Shown in pieces: positions 46,230 through 56,410 of a stretch of DNA of 64,000 nt (positions are counted from its first letter, which is position 1; every line of letters starts with the position of its first letter). The notes beneath the pieces were generated by a model that saw only the letters and a list, made by a program, of their open reading frames with translations, had not been told where the DNA came from and made no database searches. A program made the translations under genes and the position numbers. Source of the DNA: Zygnema cylindricum (taxonomy: Eukaryota > Streptophyta > Zygnematophyceae > Zygnematales > Zygnemataceae); contig JBBHKE010003326.1 of NCBI GenBank assembly GCA_037447655.1, positions 1 to 64,000 of the forward strand, written 5' to 3'.

Positions 46230-47013
46230 GAGGACGGTGAAGGTTCCGAGGATGGTGGTTGGACATTATCTCGCCTAACAACATGCTTTAGAAGTTGGAA
46301 TGGTTCAACTTCATCGCTCAAGAAAAGAGGGTTGGGCGTTAAATCTCATTAAATTTCGGAATAAGTTGCAGGGAAATGTTTCTTTAAATTATTTCCATTT
46401 ATGGGTAAAATATTTTTTGAATGAAAACGTTGGTTTTTACTTTTATAGGTAATTTTTCAACTTGCTATTTTGCCCAAGCAATTGTGACACTTGATGGTGG
46501 TTGTGATTGTTGAAAACGTTTAAACATGTCATATCAGTCATGCCCGTGTGGTTGTATGAATTTTGCTTTGGTTGCCCCAAACACCCGGTTACCCACAAAA
46601 TCCATAATTGTTTGAGGACCTAACACACTTAAATTCTTTTGATCTTTTTCGAGGAGCCCTGGTTGGATAGTAATTTCTGTCCCTCGGAAGTGTACTATTT
46701 GAGTATTCCAAACTATTACGTTTTAACGACAAAGCAGATCTCTCCTATTCTTGTGCCAATTATTGGTTATACTCTTATGCACGCTTGTTTCAATAGTCCA
46801 CTGACGATTTTATTATATATTAGTGACAAAACGAGTTTATTCCAATTTACATGCAAGTTTCCGATGAATGCACATAGTCAATTGTAAAAGTTTTAGAACA
46901 TGATCAGACATGGTGTCTGTGTCACCTGCACACGAAACAAAAGTGACCCGAAACGAAGCAGTACATGTCGTTCGCTGACTCGCCAAACATCAATACTTCA
47001 AATGTGGGTGAAC
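46230..47013. other. No gene recognised
   Basis: Downstream of the PR-1 pseudogene, with no supported feature. An 82-codon frame at 46639-46887 has no known motif. Confidence 0.4.
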
Positions 47014-47709
47014 TTCCATTAGAGGAAACGCGGGGTTTGTTACTGGACGTCATACGATTTCGTACAGATTCGTACCATTTTTTTTTTCAAACGAAACATG
47101 ACGAAACATGTTAACTAGATGGCTCCAATATACTAGGCGTAAGTATCGACCATTGAAATTTTCACTTTTTTAGATTCGGGAAGTAATCGCGCACATCGTC
47201 CAGTGTGAAAAGACTCTCCTCGGCGAGGAGAGTTTCTTCACACGGGTCCCGTACCATTGGTACACGTGAAAAGTAAAAAAAAGTATCCACCACTAACAGG
47301 TGATGAGAAACGAACATGTCATACACGCCATGTGCCTTCCACCATGGTGCATGCAGGAGACCAAAATATCCTCGCACGCTCCTTCTGACATCCGCTGACT
47401 TTCAAAGTTTGCGGCGCCTTTTTGCCATTGTATTTCGAAATTTTGATTTTCAATTTCAAAATTAAAATTTGGTCGCAAAATTTTCGTACGAATCATTAAC
47501 TACCCTCTGCTCGTACAAATACTATGTACAGATTTTCAGTTTGAAGAATATTTTAAGATTTTAAGAATTTGAAAGCTAATCTACGTGGCGCCAATCATAA
47601 TTGAGAAACGATGTTCACTAGCACGACATAATATAACGTCGTGCCAGTAAACACTAGAAATAGACGTCTCGGTATGTTTAGTGTGACCACTTAATTGAGC
47701 CTAATGGAG
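47014..47709. mobile_element. M2-family element, copy 4
   Basis: About 700 bp, from TTCCATTAGAGG to GCCTAATGGAG. It shares GTACAGATTCGTACC plus a T-run, GGCGTAAGTATCGACC, CATGTGCCTTCCACCATGG and CTCTGCTCGTACAAAT with the other M2 copies. The right TIR has one mismatch. Confidence 0.6.
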
Positions 47710-48647
47710 AACAAGCCTGATATAATCTACAAAACGTACACAAAATGTGCACTCACGAATTGAAGCAGAACGCTTCGATCGCCAACCCGATATTTATGTG
47801 ACGTCCAAAACATAACCTCACAAATCCACCCATGCGAAGAAGTCGCATTAAATTTCTCCATACTAAATTATGAAAATCAAAGTCGCGCGCTTCTTACGAG
47901 AATATGAAATACAGTGCGGTTCACTGAAGGGTCACTTTGCGCGATCCAATAATGGATCTAGCAACCCCCCTCTCATTCGTAGAATCGCCAAAACTCCTCA
48001 AAACGAAACTCCACGAGATTTCGTCCGCTTTTTCAATTCCCAAAATAACGTAACAAACCCCCTCTTTATCGTGGGAATTGTCGAACTCCAAATTCCTCCA
48101 AAATAATCACCAACGGACCAGCGCCACATCGGTCAGTCTTCCGATTCGCACAAAAGTTCAACGTTCCTCCACATATTGGTAAAATCGCCATGAAGCGTAT
48201 CCAACTCCAATTCTCCAATACGCCATCGCTCTCTCCTCTAAAGTAACATGAATGATTGCGTAACCATGCATGACTACGCCACATGGCACATCATTATTTG
48301 TTTAATCGACGGCAAACATTTTTCAACTGCCGCTCCAAATAATTTTATAACCGGCGGTTGAATTTTCGAAATCAAGGTTCGAAAATTGCCGCCCCAACTC
48401 GCATAAAAAATATTACAAAAAGTACTCTAATGAATCTTCACCAAACTGAACACATGTCACTTATCGATCGTACCACACTAATATCGAAAGATTAGTGTCA
48501 CATGATAACTATTCTGCTCTTCGCTTGACAATATATGACGACGATCAAAAAACGGCGGCCTAAATATCAGGCATCGTTCATTCTCCAATATACGGCAGGC
48601 GTCCAATGGCCTTACCGTACGGAACGAATACTTTAACTCTCATGTTT
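47710..48647. other. No gene recognised
   Basis: Unassigned. A 78-codon frame at 47870-48106 is without motif. Confidence 0.4.
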
Positions 48648-49090
48648 AAGGGTACGTCCCCATGTAATTTTTACTTTGATAAAGTATTTGGATTGTAGTA
48701 AAGATTCTCCATACTACTTTGAAGAGTGTTCTTATGTGCGAAAATGAAAAAAAAAAAATGAAAAAAAAATAGGAACTTTGAAATGTGACGGTTGTAGACG
48801 TTAGTACAACTTGTGACGATTGAAGCCGAATACAAAACTTCCGATGATTGGTGACACCAACAAAATCAGCGACAGTGGTAGACGTCTAGATTTTTGTGAA
48901 ATTGTAGATGTTTAGGGTTTGTGACATTGTGACGTCATGCTCACTTGTGACAACGTCAACATCACTGGCTCAATGACTTTCCCTCATGGTTTCTCGATTT
49001 CGTTTTTTCTACTTTTCTCACTCGACTCGCCATTAAAAAATACATAAATATTAGTCAAAAATAATATTTTTAAAAAGATCTTTCACATTT
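48648..49090 (-). repeat. Inverted repeat pair, right copy
   Basis: Starts GGGTACGTCCCCATG after TTTAA and is the reverse complement of 40027-40437 throughout, with extra A-runs near 48750. Together the pair encloses 8.2 kb including the unknown gene and the PR-1 pseudogene. Confidence 0.75.
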
Positions 49091-49654
49091 TAACGTTTCA
49101 TGCGAATGAGACATTTATGGTTAGTGACATCCGATGCCATGTGTCCATGCGCGTGTAACTGGCTATAAAAACAAGACAAGGTCCATGCTCGCTACATTTA
49201 CTACTGTCGTATCTCCGAAAAGATACCCAATTCATACTAAAAAGATAATAAAATCGTGGAACTGCCAGTCACCATCGAATACACCAGTCCGTAAGATTTC
49301 CAAACTTTAGTGCTCAACCGGATCACCTGACGATTTTTGTCGTTTATTCGTTTATTTAGAAGGCTCTCGCATGCCGCCTGTTTTTATAATCAAATATTTT
49401 TTTTTTGTTTTTTAGCGCCTTTCACGATAGTTTTTATCGTGACGTGCTCCTCGCATACTCCTTTTTTTTTGTTACATCTTGGTGGAGATCTTGGCAAACT
49501 CGCTCGACGCCAAGAGCCAAAAAAAGACAATTCCACCGCGGGACGTCACCTACTGCATCGTACTCAAGTTTTCGCCAAATATAATTCTGCCACGTGTCAC
49601 AGATAAGCTACAAACAGCCTAGAAACTTTAAAGACTGTTTTTTTAAATTTATCA
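49091..49654. other. No gene recognised
   Basis: No supported feature. Confidence 0.4.
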
Positions 49655-50171
49655 ACAGACCGTCGCGCGCGCGTCGCCACGTTAACGCAAAAAAATATCG
49701 CGCAAAAAAAAATATCAATACAAAATTTGCCGCCTTCCAAACGATATGCCGCGCCGGCATGCACGTAATTTTCGTATCCAAGAAGCACCAAAAAACGGAA
49801 TTTACAAAAAACATACTTTACTTTTAATGAATAATTGGAATTCAATCAACAAAACGACGCCAATATGGGAGAGCTTCCTTAATTATGTTACGTCACCTCT
49901 AGTGGATAAGCATACAAATATTAAGTTGCAAAGGAGCTAAATGTCATAGTAATTGGAGCATTTTTGCATAAATTATGAGAGCTAATGTCATACTCAAGCA
50001 TACAAATATTAAGATGTACAGGAGCTAGTCAAAATTAAACATTTCAATGTTAAGAAATTTTAAGAGCTTGATGTCATACTAAAACATACAAATATGGTGC
50101 AAAATTTTTAGAAACTACGCTACTTTTACTCACAGGTGGTGTTCCATTCGAGACCTGAAACTCCGACCGCA
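49655..50171. repeat. Duplicated non-coding segment
   Basis: 49655-49790 matches 40490-40690 and 49790-49910 matches 41738-41870. This copy thus lacks the 1.05-kb block (hairpin plus M1 copy 4) present between them in the other copy. 49907-50171 is the reverse complement of about 63470-63760. Confidence 0.7.
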
Positions 50172-50572
50172 GCCCTGGCAACATTGTGGGGTGCAAAACA
50201 CCCCAAATCTGCACCACTAGGAGGAGGAGGTCGTAGAGTTGAAGGTGAAGGAGGGGGTCGTAGAGTTGAGGTGAAAAAGGACGCCGAGGTGGAGGTACGG
50301 ATGAGGTGGAGGTACGGATGGGGTTGTTACAACTGTTAAGATTAGTCAACGAAAAGCAATTGCTAGGGTGAAGCCCTGGCAACATTGTGGGGTGCGAAAC
50401 ACCCCAAATCTGTACCACTAGGAGGAGGAGGTCGTAGAGTTGAAGGTGAAGGAGAGGGTCGTAGAGTTGAGGTGAAAAAGGACGCCGAGGTGGAGGTACG
50501 GATGAGGTGGAGGTACGGATGGGGTTGTTACAGCTGTTAAGATTAGTCAACGAAAAGCAATTGGTAGGGTGA
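50172..50572. repeat. 201-bp tandem duplication next to element H
   Basis: Two units start GCCCTGGCAACATTGTGGGG (50172 and 50373), and each ends in AAAGCAATTG-TAGGGTGA. Within a unit GGTCGTAGAGTTGA and GAGGTGGAGGTACGGAT repeat again. The second unit ends exactly at the left border of H. Confidence 0.9.
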
Positions 50573-50619
50573 TGTCATGCCGCATCGTGTCGGCTGCTCG
50601 CGCGCACGTTATCATGCAT

Positions 50620-50795
50620 GCACGCGCGGTATTTTGCATGCAAGCGCAGTATTTCTCTCGCACGCGCAGTATTTCTCACGCACGCGCGGTATTCTGTACG
50701 CACGCGCGGTATTTTGTATGCACGCGCAGTTTAAGGCACGCGCGCGCGGTTTTATGCATGCACGCGCGGTTTAATGCATGCACGCAAGATGTTCG
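50620..50795. repeat. 20-bp CG-rich repeats in the H promoter region
   Basis: Units of the form CACGCGCGGTATTTTGTATG repeat about nine times with small changes; the A2 copy is at 56455-56635. Their place directly upstream of a TATA box suggests enhancer-like elements. Confidence 0.8.
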
Positions 50796-50798
50796 CAC

Positions 50799-50809
50799 GC
50801 ATATATAAG
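50799..50809 (+). promoter_or_regulatory. TATA box of H
   Basis: GCATATATAAGTTTCG lies just after the 20-bp repeats, 230 bp into A1. It is the best promoter candidate. A second TATA-like stretch is at 51105-51120. Confidence 0.6.
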
Positions 50810-51335
50810 TTTCGTTCTCACGTGCGATTTAATTCCGATTCATATTTTTAGGTTTCATTGAGTAGTACTAATTTCGTGCGATATGTTTCATTTCGTGCGT
50901 AGGTACACGATTTTCGAAGTTGGACGCGAAACATTGTTTGGGCGACGTGACGCGATTTCAAGTATTTCGTGCTAGACCTTTTATTTCGTGCGATATGGTT
51001 CGTTTCGTGCGGTATGTTTCGTTTCGTGCGTATGCACGCGATTTTGGGAGTATCGACGTGAAGTATCTTTTGGAGGCGTATCGCGATTTCCGGGCGACGC
51101 TTCGATACATATATTTATTTAAGTCGCGAACCCATGTAGGTTCGCGCACATGTAGTTAGGGAGGGTTTTTACCCTCGGACAATGGATTTTGTCAGGCGTA
51201 CGGCAAACGATGTTGGCCGCCTATTGGCCAACATCTAAAATAGTTTCATGCATGTGAAGTAGACTAGACGTAGGCTAATTTTGCTTAGGCCTAGCGTAGC
51301 TCGTACTTAGCCTAATTCTCAGACTTAGAGAATTT

Positions 51336-51352
51336 AGCTTTTGGACAAGAAT
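51336..51352 (+). other. Putative self-primer sequence of H
   Basis: AGCTTTTGGACAAGAAT is perfectly complementary to 51806-51822 at the A1/interior border. The A2 copy lies near 60781. Confidence 0.65.
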
Positions 51353-51805
51353 TTTCTCTTGGCGGCGGAGCTTTTCCCTTGCTCTCTCTCTCACCGATTG
51401 CTCAAGTTTCTTCCTTTCTTTTGCAAGCTAGCTGTAGAGGCTAGATAGTTTACGTACATTCTCTCTTGTAATTCTCCCCACGCTTTTAATCCACGCGGCT
51501 CAAAGCCAAGTCCGGAAGGTTTCCCTCCAACTTGTGTCATTTTTGGGAAGTGGTGGATTGGAGTTCGTGTGGAGAAGCATCCGGATCCGGCTGCCCTTCC
51601 CACGGACAGCTGAACGGTTTGGGTGTTTTTTTTTGTGTTGTTGGTATTTTCGGTTGGGAATGGAAGGGTGAATTTTGGCCGAATTTTGAGTTTTCCTTGT
51701 TTTTGGTTGGAATTATTTATTTTGCTTCGTTGCTTTCGTACGAGATAACTCTTGTAAAGAATACGTTGAAGACCCAAGAGCCTAGTGGCTACCTTGTGGC
51801 TTAGT

Positions 51806-51822
51806 ATTCTTGTCCAAAAGCT
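51806..51822 (+). other. Putative primer-binding site of H
   Basis: ATTCTTGTCCAAAAGCT overlaps the end of A1. It is absent after A2, as expected for a site belonging to the interior. It matches no tRNA 3' end or anticodon arm I know but is a perfect 17-nt complement of a segment in the repeat, suggesting Tf1-like self-priming. Confidence 0.6.
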
Positions 51823-53493
51823 CCACTTTTTAAAATCACATTTTCTAAAAGTCTATTTTTTTAATATTAAATTATTAAAAATATAAATTTTATTTCATTA
51901 AAAAAATATTACTTTTCAAATTCAGTTTTTATTCTTGTTTTTGTCTTCCCATTTTCCTGCCTATTTACCTTTCATTTTCAGTTTTACTTCTCAGTTTTGT
52001 GTGATAAAATAAAGCTAAAGAAAAAAAAATATAAAAATTTCATTTTTTTCAATATAAAATCTATCTTTTCATTTCTAAATTTTCTTCCACCTTTTATTTG
52101 AGTTGGTTTTTTTTTCCTTTCGATCTAGCTTTATTTTACTACAAGCTTCATTCTACTTTCTCTCTATATTTTCTTTCGCTTTCAGTTTTGCCTTGGGAAA
52201 ATATAATATAAAAATAATTTAATTTATAAATTTTATTTTATAAAAAAAATAAAAACATTTTGTTTTGGTTTTTTGTTTTCTTCTTTCGTGCTTTCAATTC
52301 TTGTCTTCTATCTTGCTTTCGCTCTATTTCAGGTCTGCAGATTTAGATCTGATTTTGTGTCAGATTTTTAGGGTTAATCTGCGAAATTAGGGTTTGGCCG
52401 CAGATTTAGGGTTTTGGCCGCAGATTTAGGGTTTGGGCGGATTTAGGGTTATTTTTTGGAATTCTTAACCCTAGGTCAGCATATTACCATCCCTTGGTCG
52501 CAGATTTTTGATTTTTGCAGCGTGGTATTAGGGTTTGAGAAACCTTTTTGCCCAATTCTACCTTATTTTGTGTTTTATTTGAACTTTCCTGAATATTTCT
52601 TATCTTTCTTTCCTTTAGTGCAACTTCCTTTGCTGTCTAGTTGATGTTTGGTTTGTGGTGGATTTTATATTCTCTTTCTTTATCCTTTGACAAATCTAAT
52701 CATTCATAAAACCTAGCAAAGTAAAAATATATATTCATATATATTAGAATTGCACGAATTATAACATATAATTATCATTGCTTTATAGTTGGGTATAGCG
52801 TGGCATAGCGCTGATACGCATACCCTAACAGGATACTAATTGCATGGGTGTTTAGTGGTGATCTTGGGTACGATTAATCGGAACCGAGGCGGATCACATT
52901 CCTAAGGACTCTGCAAAATCCGACTTGCTTCAACCAAGTCTGGTTCACTTTTAGTACTCACCAGAGTATTAAAAGTGTTTGTAAGTATCCCGATGCCTTG
53001 CGGGTACAGGTTCGTCACGATATAGTGTGGACACTCGTGTAGAGGGATCGGTGTGGATTGGTTCTATTACGAACCTTTCTTTTTGAGCATTTGCATTTTC
53101 CTTGCTTTCCTTGCATGCTATCTGGCCGTGAGTGGCCTTGAGTTTCCCTGTGACTATCTGGATTGGATGACTATCTGGATTGGATTTATTTTTATAGATC
53201 TTGCCGTGGGTGGCACTGTTTAGACAATTTTCTGTCTGTGCCGCTGTAGATCTGCACCGAAAGGTGCTTGGATAGTTCTGTGTTTGTTTTTATAGATCTG
53301 GCCCTTTGGCCTTGCCCCATTGTTTGCAGGGTAGAGGTTTTGGTATTTCGGCTTTTTGCTAGATCTGACCACCGGGTCTTGATAGAGATTTCGGGTGTTA
53401 GCTTGTCTTGTGTGGTTTGGCCTTCCATTTGACGCACCTCGATAAGGCCGTTCCGTTCTTTCCTAGTCGTAATCGCGGGTTTTCCCTTCGTTT
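51823..53493 (+). other. Untranslated leader of H
   Basis: 1.7 kb without a long frame. It has AT-rich runs up to 52270, three units of CGCAGATTTAGGGTTT around 52390-52450 and a doubled GACTATCTGGATTG at about 53153-53180. It resembles the long leaders of plant Gypsy-type non-autonomous elements. Confidence 0.6.
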
Positions 53494-55377
53494 ATGCCCA
53501 CGGATTGGGATAACTTACGTTATCAATCCGGATCTACCCGCGGCGGGACAGTTTTCCGTCCACCGCAGTTAGATCTTTCTAGTTTCTCCGAGTCTACGGA
53601 CGCACCAGTTTCGGTTGCAGCCCCTAGATCTCCGTCAGTCCGGTTAGTATTGACCACAGTCTCATCATTATCCTCAGTTTCCTCTAGGTCATACCTAGAT
53701 AGAACCGAAAGAGACTTTTCAGAGGATACCTTTTCCGATCCTCTCACATTTCCGTTTTCGGTCGGTCCATTTTTGGAACCACTAGTGCATTATTCCTTTG
53801 ACGACATGGCTTCCTCTTCAGATGGGGGCATGGGGAAAATGCAATTTTGCTTTTCAGGGATGAAGGATACCATGTCTTTATCCCATTTCCGTATGCTCTA
53901 TAATACCGAAATGCGTGATTTGGCATTTAGCTATCAAGATCGATTCGATCTTCGTGTGGCGTTTTCTCTTCTTGGCCGGTACCTTAAAGGTTCGGCCCTT
54001 ACATTATATTCCCGCAAGTATGATGCGATACTCGCGATGACAGAATTTTCCCCTCCTTTTGCTGGTACACCCGAGGTCATAGGTCAAGCGGATGTTCCAT
54101 ACCAGGCCGCTTTTCCCGAGGTCTTAGATGCCCAAGGTGTTGTCCTAATTCCCGCAGTCCCAGAAATTCCTCGCCAATACGCTGTGGCCGCTCGTGCTGC
54201 TGTCCCAGCACGACCAGAGATGATAATTCCATTACGGGATCCACTATCTCTTATGTTCGATTTCTTAGAAGCCGAGTATCGGATGCAAAACCCCGATCAG
54301 GTGAAAGAATTGATGAATTTCACGCGTAAACCAGGAGAAACTGCCTTTGCTTTACGTGCTCGCATGGAGACTTTACGAGAAGCTTTACCGGACCTAATGT
54401 CCGATGCGGAAGCTGTTCAAAAATTTGTTGGACAGTTTCCAAATCAATCGAAACGTTTTATACAAAGTCATCTCACTCACACTTACGGTCTGAAATTTAC
54501 ATTTGATCAAGCCGCTCAATACGCGGTAGAATATGAGATGCAATCATGTTGGTGGGAAGCTCATGATCGTTCGGAAGTCGCTTCCCCACTTTCTCCTCCG
54601 AGGAACCCGTGGCCTTCTAATAGGGCTCCAAAAACGCCGGCCATGGGAAATCCACCATTTAATTCCGGAGACAGATTGTGTTTTCGATGTGGAAACACGG
54701 GGCACAATGCCCGCATGTGCCCGGATAAGTCGGCCACATGCACCCATTGCAACCAGAAGGGACATTATGTCCACCGTTGCCACGTTAAGGATCCTAATTT
54801 TTCCTATCAGAATCAGATTCAGAACGGTGGAATTCTCGCCCGTTCTGCCAAGCCGGTCACTCCTCCTACCGAGACAGAGAAAGAGGCGACTACGCCTAAG
54901 ATCTCTCGAAGAGAGAGGGAAAAGGCCGAGTTACAAGTTATGATGGCCGCCATGATGAAGGAGCAATTCGCTGCCTTCATGGCCGAAATGAAACCCCAGT
55001 TCACGGGGATGGCAAGGACAATTGTCCACACGCCATCGTTGGTTGGTCGAATCCTCCGGGATTCCACAGTCAAACAACGGGCAGCCACTTTCGATAAGGG
55101 ATCCCCTGATCATAATCGGGACGATAAATTACAGAATTCCCGTATTCCACTTTCTTTCGAGAAAGAATCTCTCTCTCCTCTGCCAGACACAGCTTCCTCC
55201 ATTGTGGCTGAAGCTCTCACCATTCTGGATAGTACTATACATGAGGCACATCGAGTCAAAGAACGGCTAAGCATCCTGTATGCCATGATTGATGAATCCC
55301 CCGGGGCCTCTCCCTTTCCTAATGAGGTTCCCAAAGCCTCTTCGTTGTTGATGAGTTCGCTGCAGCCGCCGCTTTGA
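53494..55377 (+). CDS. Gag polyprotein of element H
   Basis: Intact 627-codon frame starting MPTDWDNLRYQSG. Residues about 110-390 form a capsid-like region, with FDLRVAFSLLGRYLKGSAL, FDFLEAEYRMQNPDQVKEL and FTRKPGETAFALRARMETLR. Two zinc knuckles follow: CFRCGNTGHNARMC (396-409) and CTHCNQKGHYVHRC (416-429), both CX2CX4HX4C. The tail is Lys/Glu-rich with a possible coiled region (SRREREKAELQVMM). Gag assembles particles and binds element RNA. The capsid pattern and twin knuckles recall Ty3/Gypsy Gag rather than the single-knuckle copia Gag of A and D. Codon content is richer in GC than the surroundings. It overlaps the protease frame. Confidence 0.9.
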   Translation: MPTDWDNLRYQSGSTRGGTVFRPPQLDLSSFSESTDAPVSVAAPRSPSVRLVLTTVSSLSSVSSRSYLDRTERDFSEDTFSDPLTFPFSVGPFLEPLVHYSFDDMASSSDGGMGKMQFCFSGMKDTMSLSHFRMLYNTEMRDLAFSYQDRFDLRVAFSLLGRYLKGSALTLYSRKYDAILAMTEFSPPFAGTPEVIGQADVPYQAAFPEVLDAQGVVLIPAVPEIPRQYAVAARAAVPARPEMIIPLRDPLSLMFDFLEAEYRMQNPDQVKELMNFTRKPGETAFALRARMETLREALPDLMSDAEAVQKFVGQFPNQSKRFIQSHLTHTYGLKFTFDQAAQYAVEYEMQSCWWEAHDRSEVASPLSPPRNPWPSNRAPKTPAMGNPPFNSGDRLCFRCGNTGHNARMCPDKSATCTHCNQKGHYVHRCHVKDPNFSYQNQIQNGGILARSAKPVTPPTETEKEATTPKISRREREKAELQVMMAAMMKEQFAAFMAEMKPQFTGMARTIVHTPSLVGRILRDSTVKQRAATFDKGSPDHNRDDKLQNSRIPLSFEKESLSPLPDTASSIVAEALTILDSTIHEAHRVKERLSILYAMIDESPGASPFPNEVPKASSLLMSSLQPPL

Positions 55378-56204
55378 GAGCGTTGCAACTGAACCGTAGT
55401 CTTTCCGTTATTCAGCCGGTTACCGCGGATGAGCGCCGTGACCTTGATCCTCACATAAGTTTCTTGGAAAATTCTCGAATATCCTTCTCCGTTAATGGTG
55501 TTTCTCCTTCTCTCCCTCTCATGGACACTGGAGCCAAACCCGTGATCCTTGGATCAGGATTTGCGCTCAAGTTAAGTCTGACAACAGACAAGCTCAAAGC
55601 CACGTCTACTCGGCTTCTTACTTCAGCCGGTACCACAAAGTCGGTGCTTGGAATTACCAAGGACCCGCTTGTCTTTCAGTTTCACAACGGAACCGAGAGT
55701 GAGTCCGTAGAAGTTTTTGTCCAAGCATTGGTCACCAAATCAAACGACTACGAATGCTTAGTGGGACAGGATGTTATCTTCCGAATCGGTGGAGGAGTAG
55801 ATATGCATGATCAGACCTTCTCTTACCGTCCCTCTAATTTTCCAGGTCACAAAATCTGCCTCCCTCTTGTCTCTGCTCGCAAGCCGTTGCCCACTATGGC
55901 ACATTTGGCTTCCGCTCTCCCTGCATTTTCCAGTATCGAACTTCGGAAAGACAATGGCGACTCGTTTTTCTCGAAAAGGATCCATACCGTCGATACCAAG
56001 GTCTTTCCACACATTCTCAATGTGGTGGATAGCGATACTAATGGGATGTTGAGTTTAAAGAGTGTTTATGCATGTACAGGTGGTGATCAAGGGTTCCACA
56101 TGGAGTGCCTCTCTTCTCCATTATCTTTCAACCCGGCTGACCATTGCTACCTCCGTATCTCTTCCAGGCCCTCAGCTGTTTTGACCAGCTCCTCCACAGG
56201 CTAA
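55326..56204 (+). CDS. Retropepsin-like aspartic protease frame of H
   Basis: Open in the -1 frame relative to Gag from 55326 (after a TGA) to 56204; there is no early ATG, so it is probably reached by frameshift or reinitiation near the Gag stop at 55375-55377. The catalytic motif is LPLMDTGAKPVILGSGFALK. The flap/hydrophobic part follows, and then YECLVGQDVIFRIGGGVDMH, matching the ILGxDxL...G-hydrophobic-D element of retropepsins. The C-terminal 110 residues have no known domain. Protease would mature Gag. No RT follows: the frame ends four bases before the purine/G tract. No in-phase X-XXY-YYZ slippery heptamer was found in the overlap. Confidence 0.85.
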   Translation, partial: GSQSLFVVDEFAAAAALRALQLNRSLSVIQPVTADERRDLDPHISFLENSRISFSVNGVSPSLPLMDTGAKPVILGSGFALKLSLTTDKLKATSTRLLTSAGTTKSVLGITKDPLVFQFHNGTESESVEVFVQALVTKSNDYECLVGQDVIFRIGGGVDMHDQTFSYRPSNFPGHKICLPLVSARKPLPTMAHLASALPAFSSIELRKDNGDSFFSKRIHTVDTKVFPHILNVVDSDTNGMLSLKSVYACTGGDQGFHMECLSSPLSFNPADHCYLRISSRPSAVLTSSSTG

Positions 56205-56219
56205 GGAGCTGGGGGGGGG
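56205..56219 (+). other. Polypurine/G tract of H
   Basis: AAGGAGCTGGGGGGGGG lies directly before B1. It is a good plus-strand primer candidate, and it implies that the repeat copied during reverse transcription begins with B. Confidence 0.6.
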
Positions 56220-56410
56220 AATTATTGGGTTAACTTCACTCTAGGGGAGTATTCTTTCCCTTCTTTCTTGGGTCATTTTCACCTTTGTTTCTTCTCATAG
56301 TGTATATATTTTTCTGACTTTTCATATTTATTTCCGTTGTTGTGTATGTTTGTGAGCATGACTTTTCTGGTTGTGATGCATGTTTGCTTGCTTGCTTCTC
56401 ATGCACGACA
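56220..56410 (+). repeat. Repeat B1 of H
   Basis: 191 bp from AATTATTGGGTTAACTTCAC to TCATGCACGACA. The second copy B2 is at 61253-61443, with about eight differences. It has no counterpart next to A1. Confidence 0.9.

Larger units (their letters stand above)
50573..51807 (+). repeat. Terminal repeat A1 of H
   Basis: 1235 bp beginning TGTCATGCCGCATCGTG and ending TGGCTACCTTGTGGCTTAGTA. It contains about nine CG-rich 20-bp repeats (50620-50790), a TATA box (50801) and the sequence complementary to the putative primer-binding site (51336-51352). It keeps the empty site of insertion G around 50975. Confidence 0.9.

Noticed and set aside
50569-50808. Frames encoding repeated His-Ala-Arg-Ala-Val motifs (also at 56337-56648)
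   Set aside because: They arise from CG-rich 20-bp repeats in the A repeats of H; several frames are open at once and the region is promoter-like.
54533-54943. Plus- and minus-strand frames overlapping the Gag of H
   Set aside because: Shadows of the real 627-codon Gag, without motifs of their own.
51808-56219. Interior of H as an intron or separate insertion splitting one LTR
   Set aside because: Borders lack GT-AG, there is no target duplication, and the primer-binding site and polypurine tract sit at the correct borders, so A-interior-B looks native.
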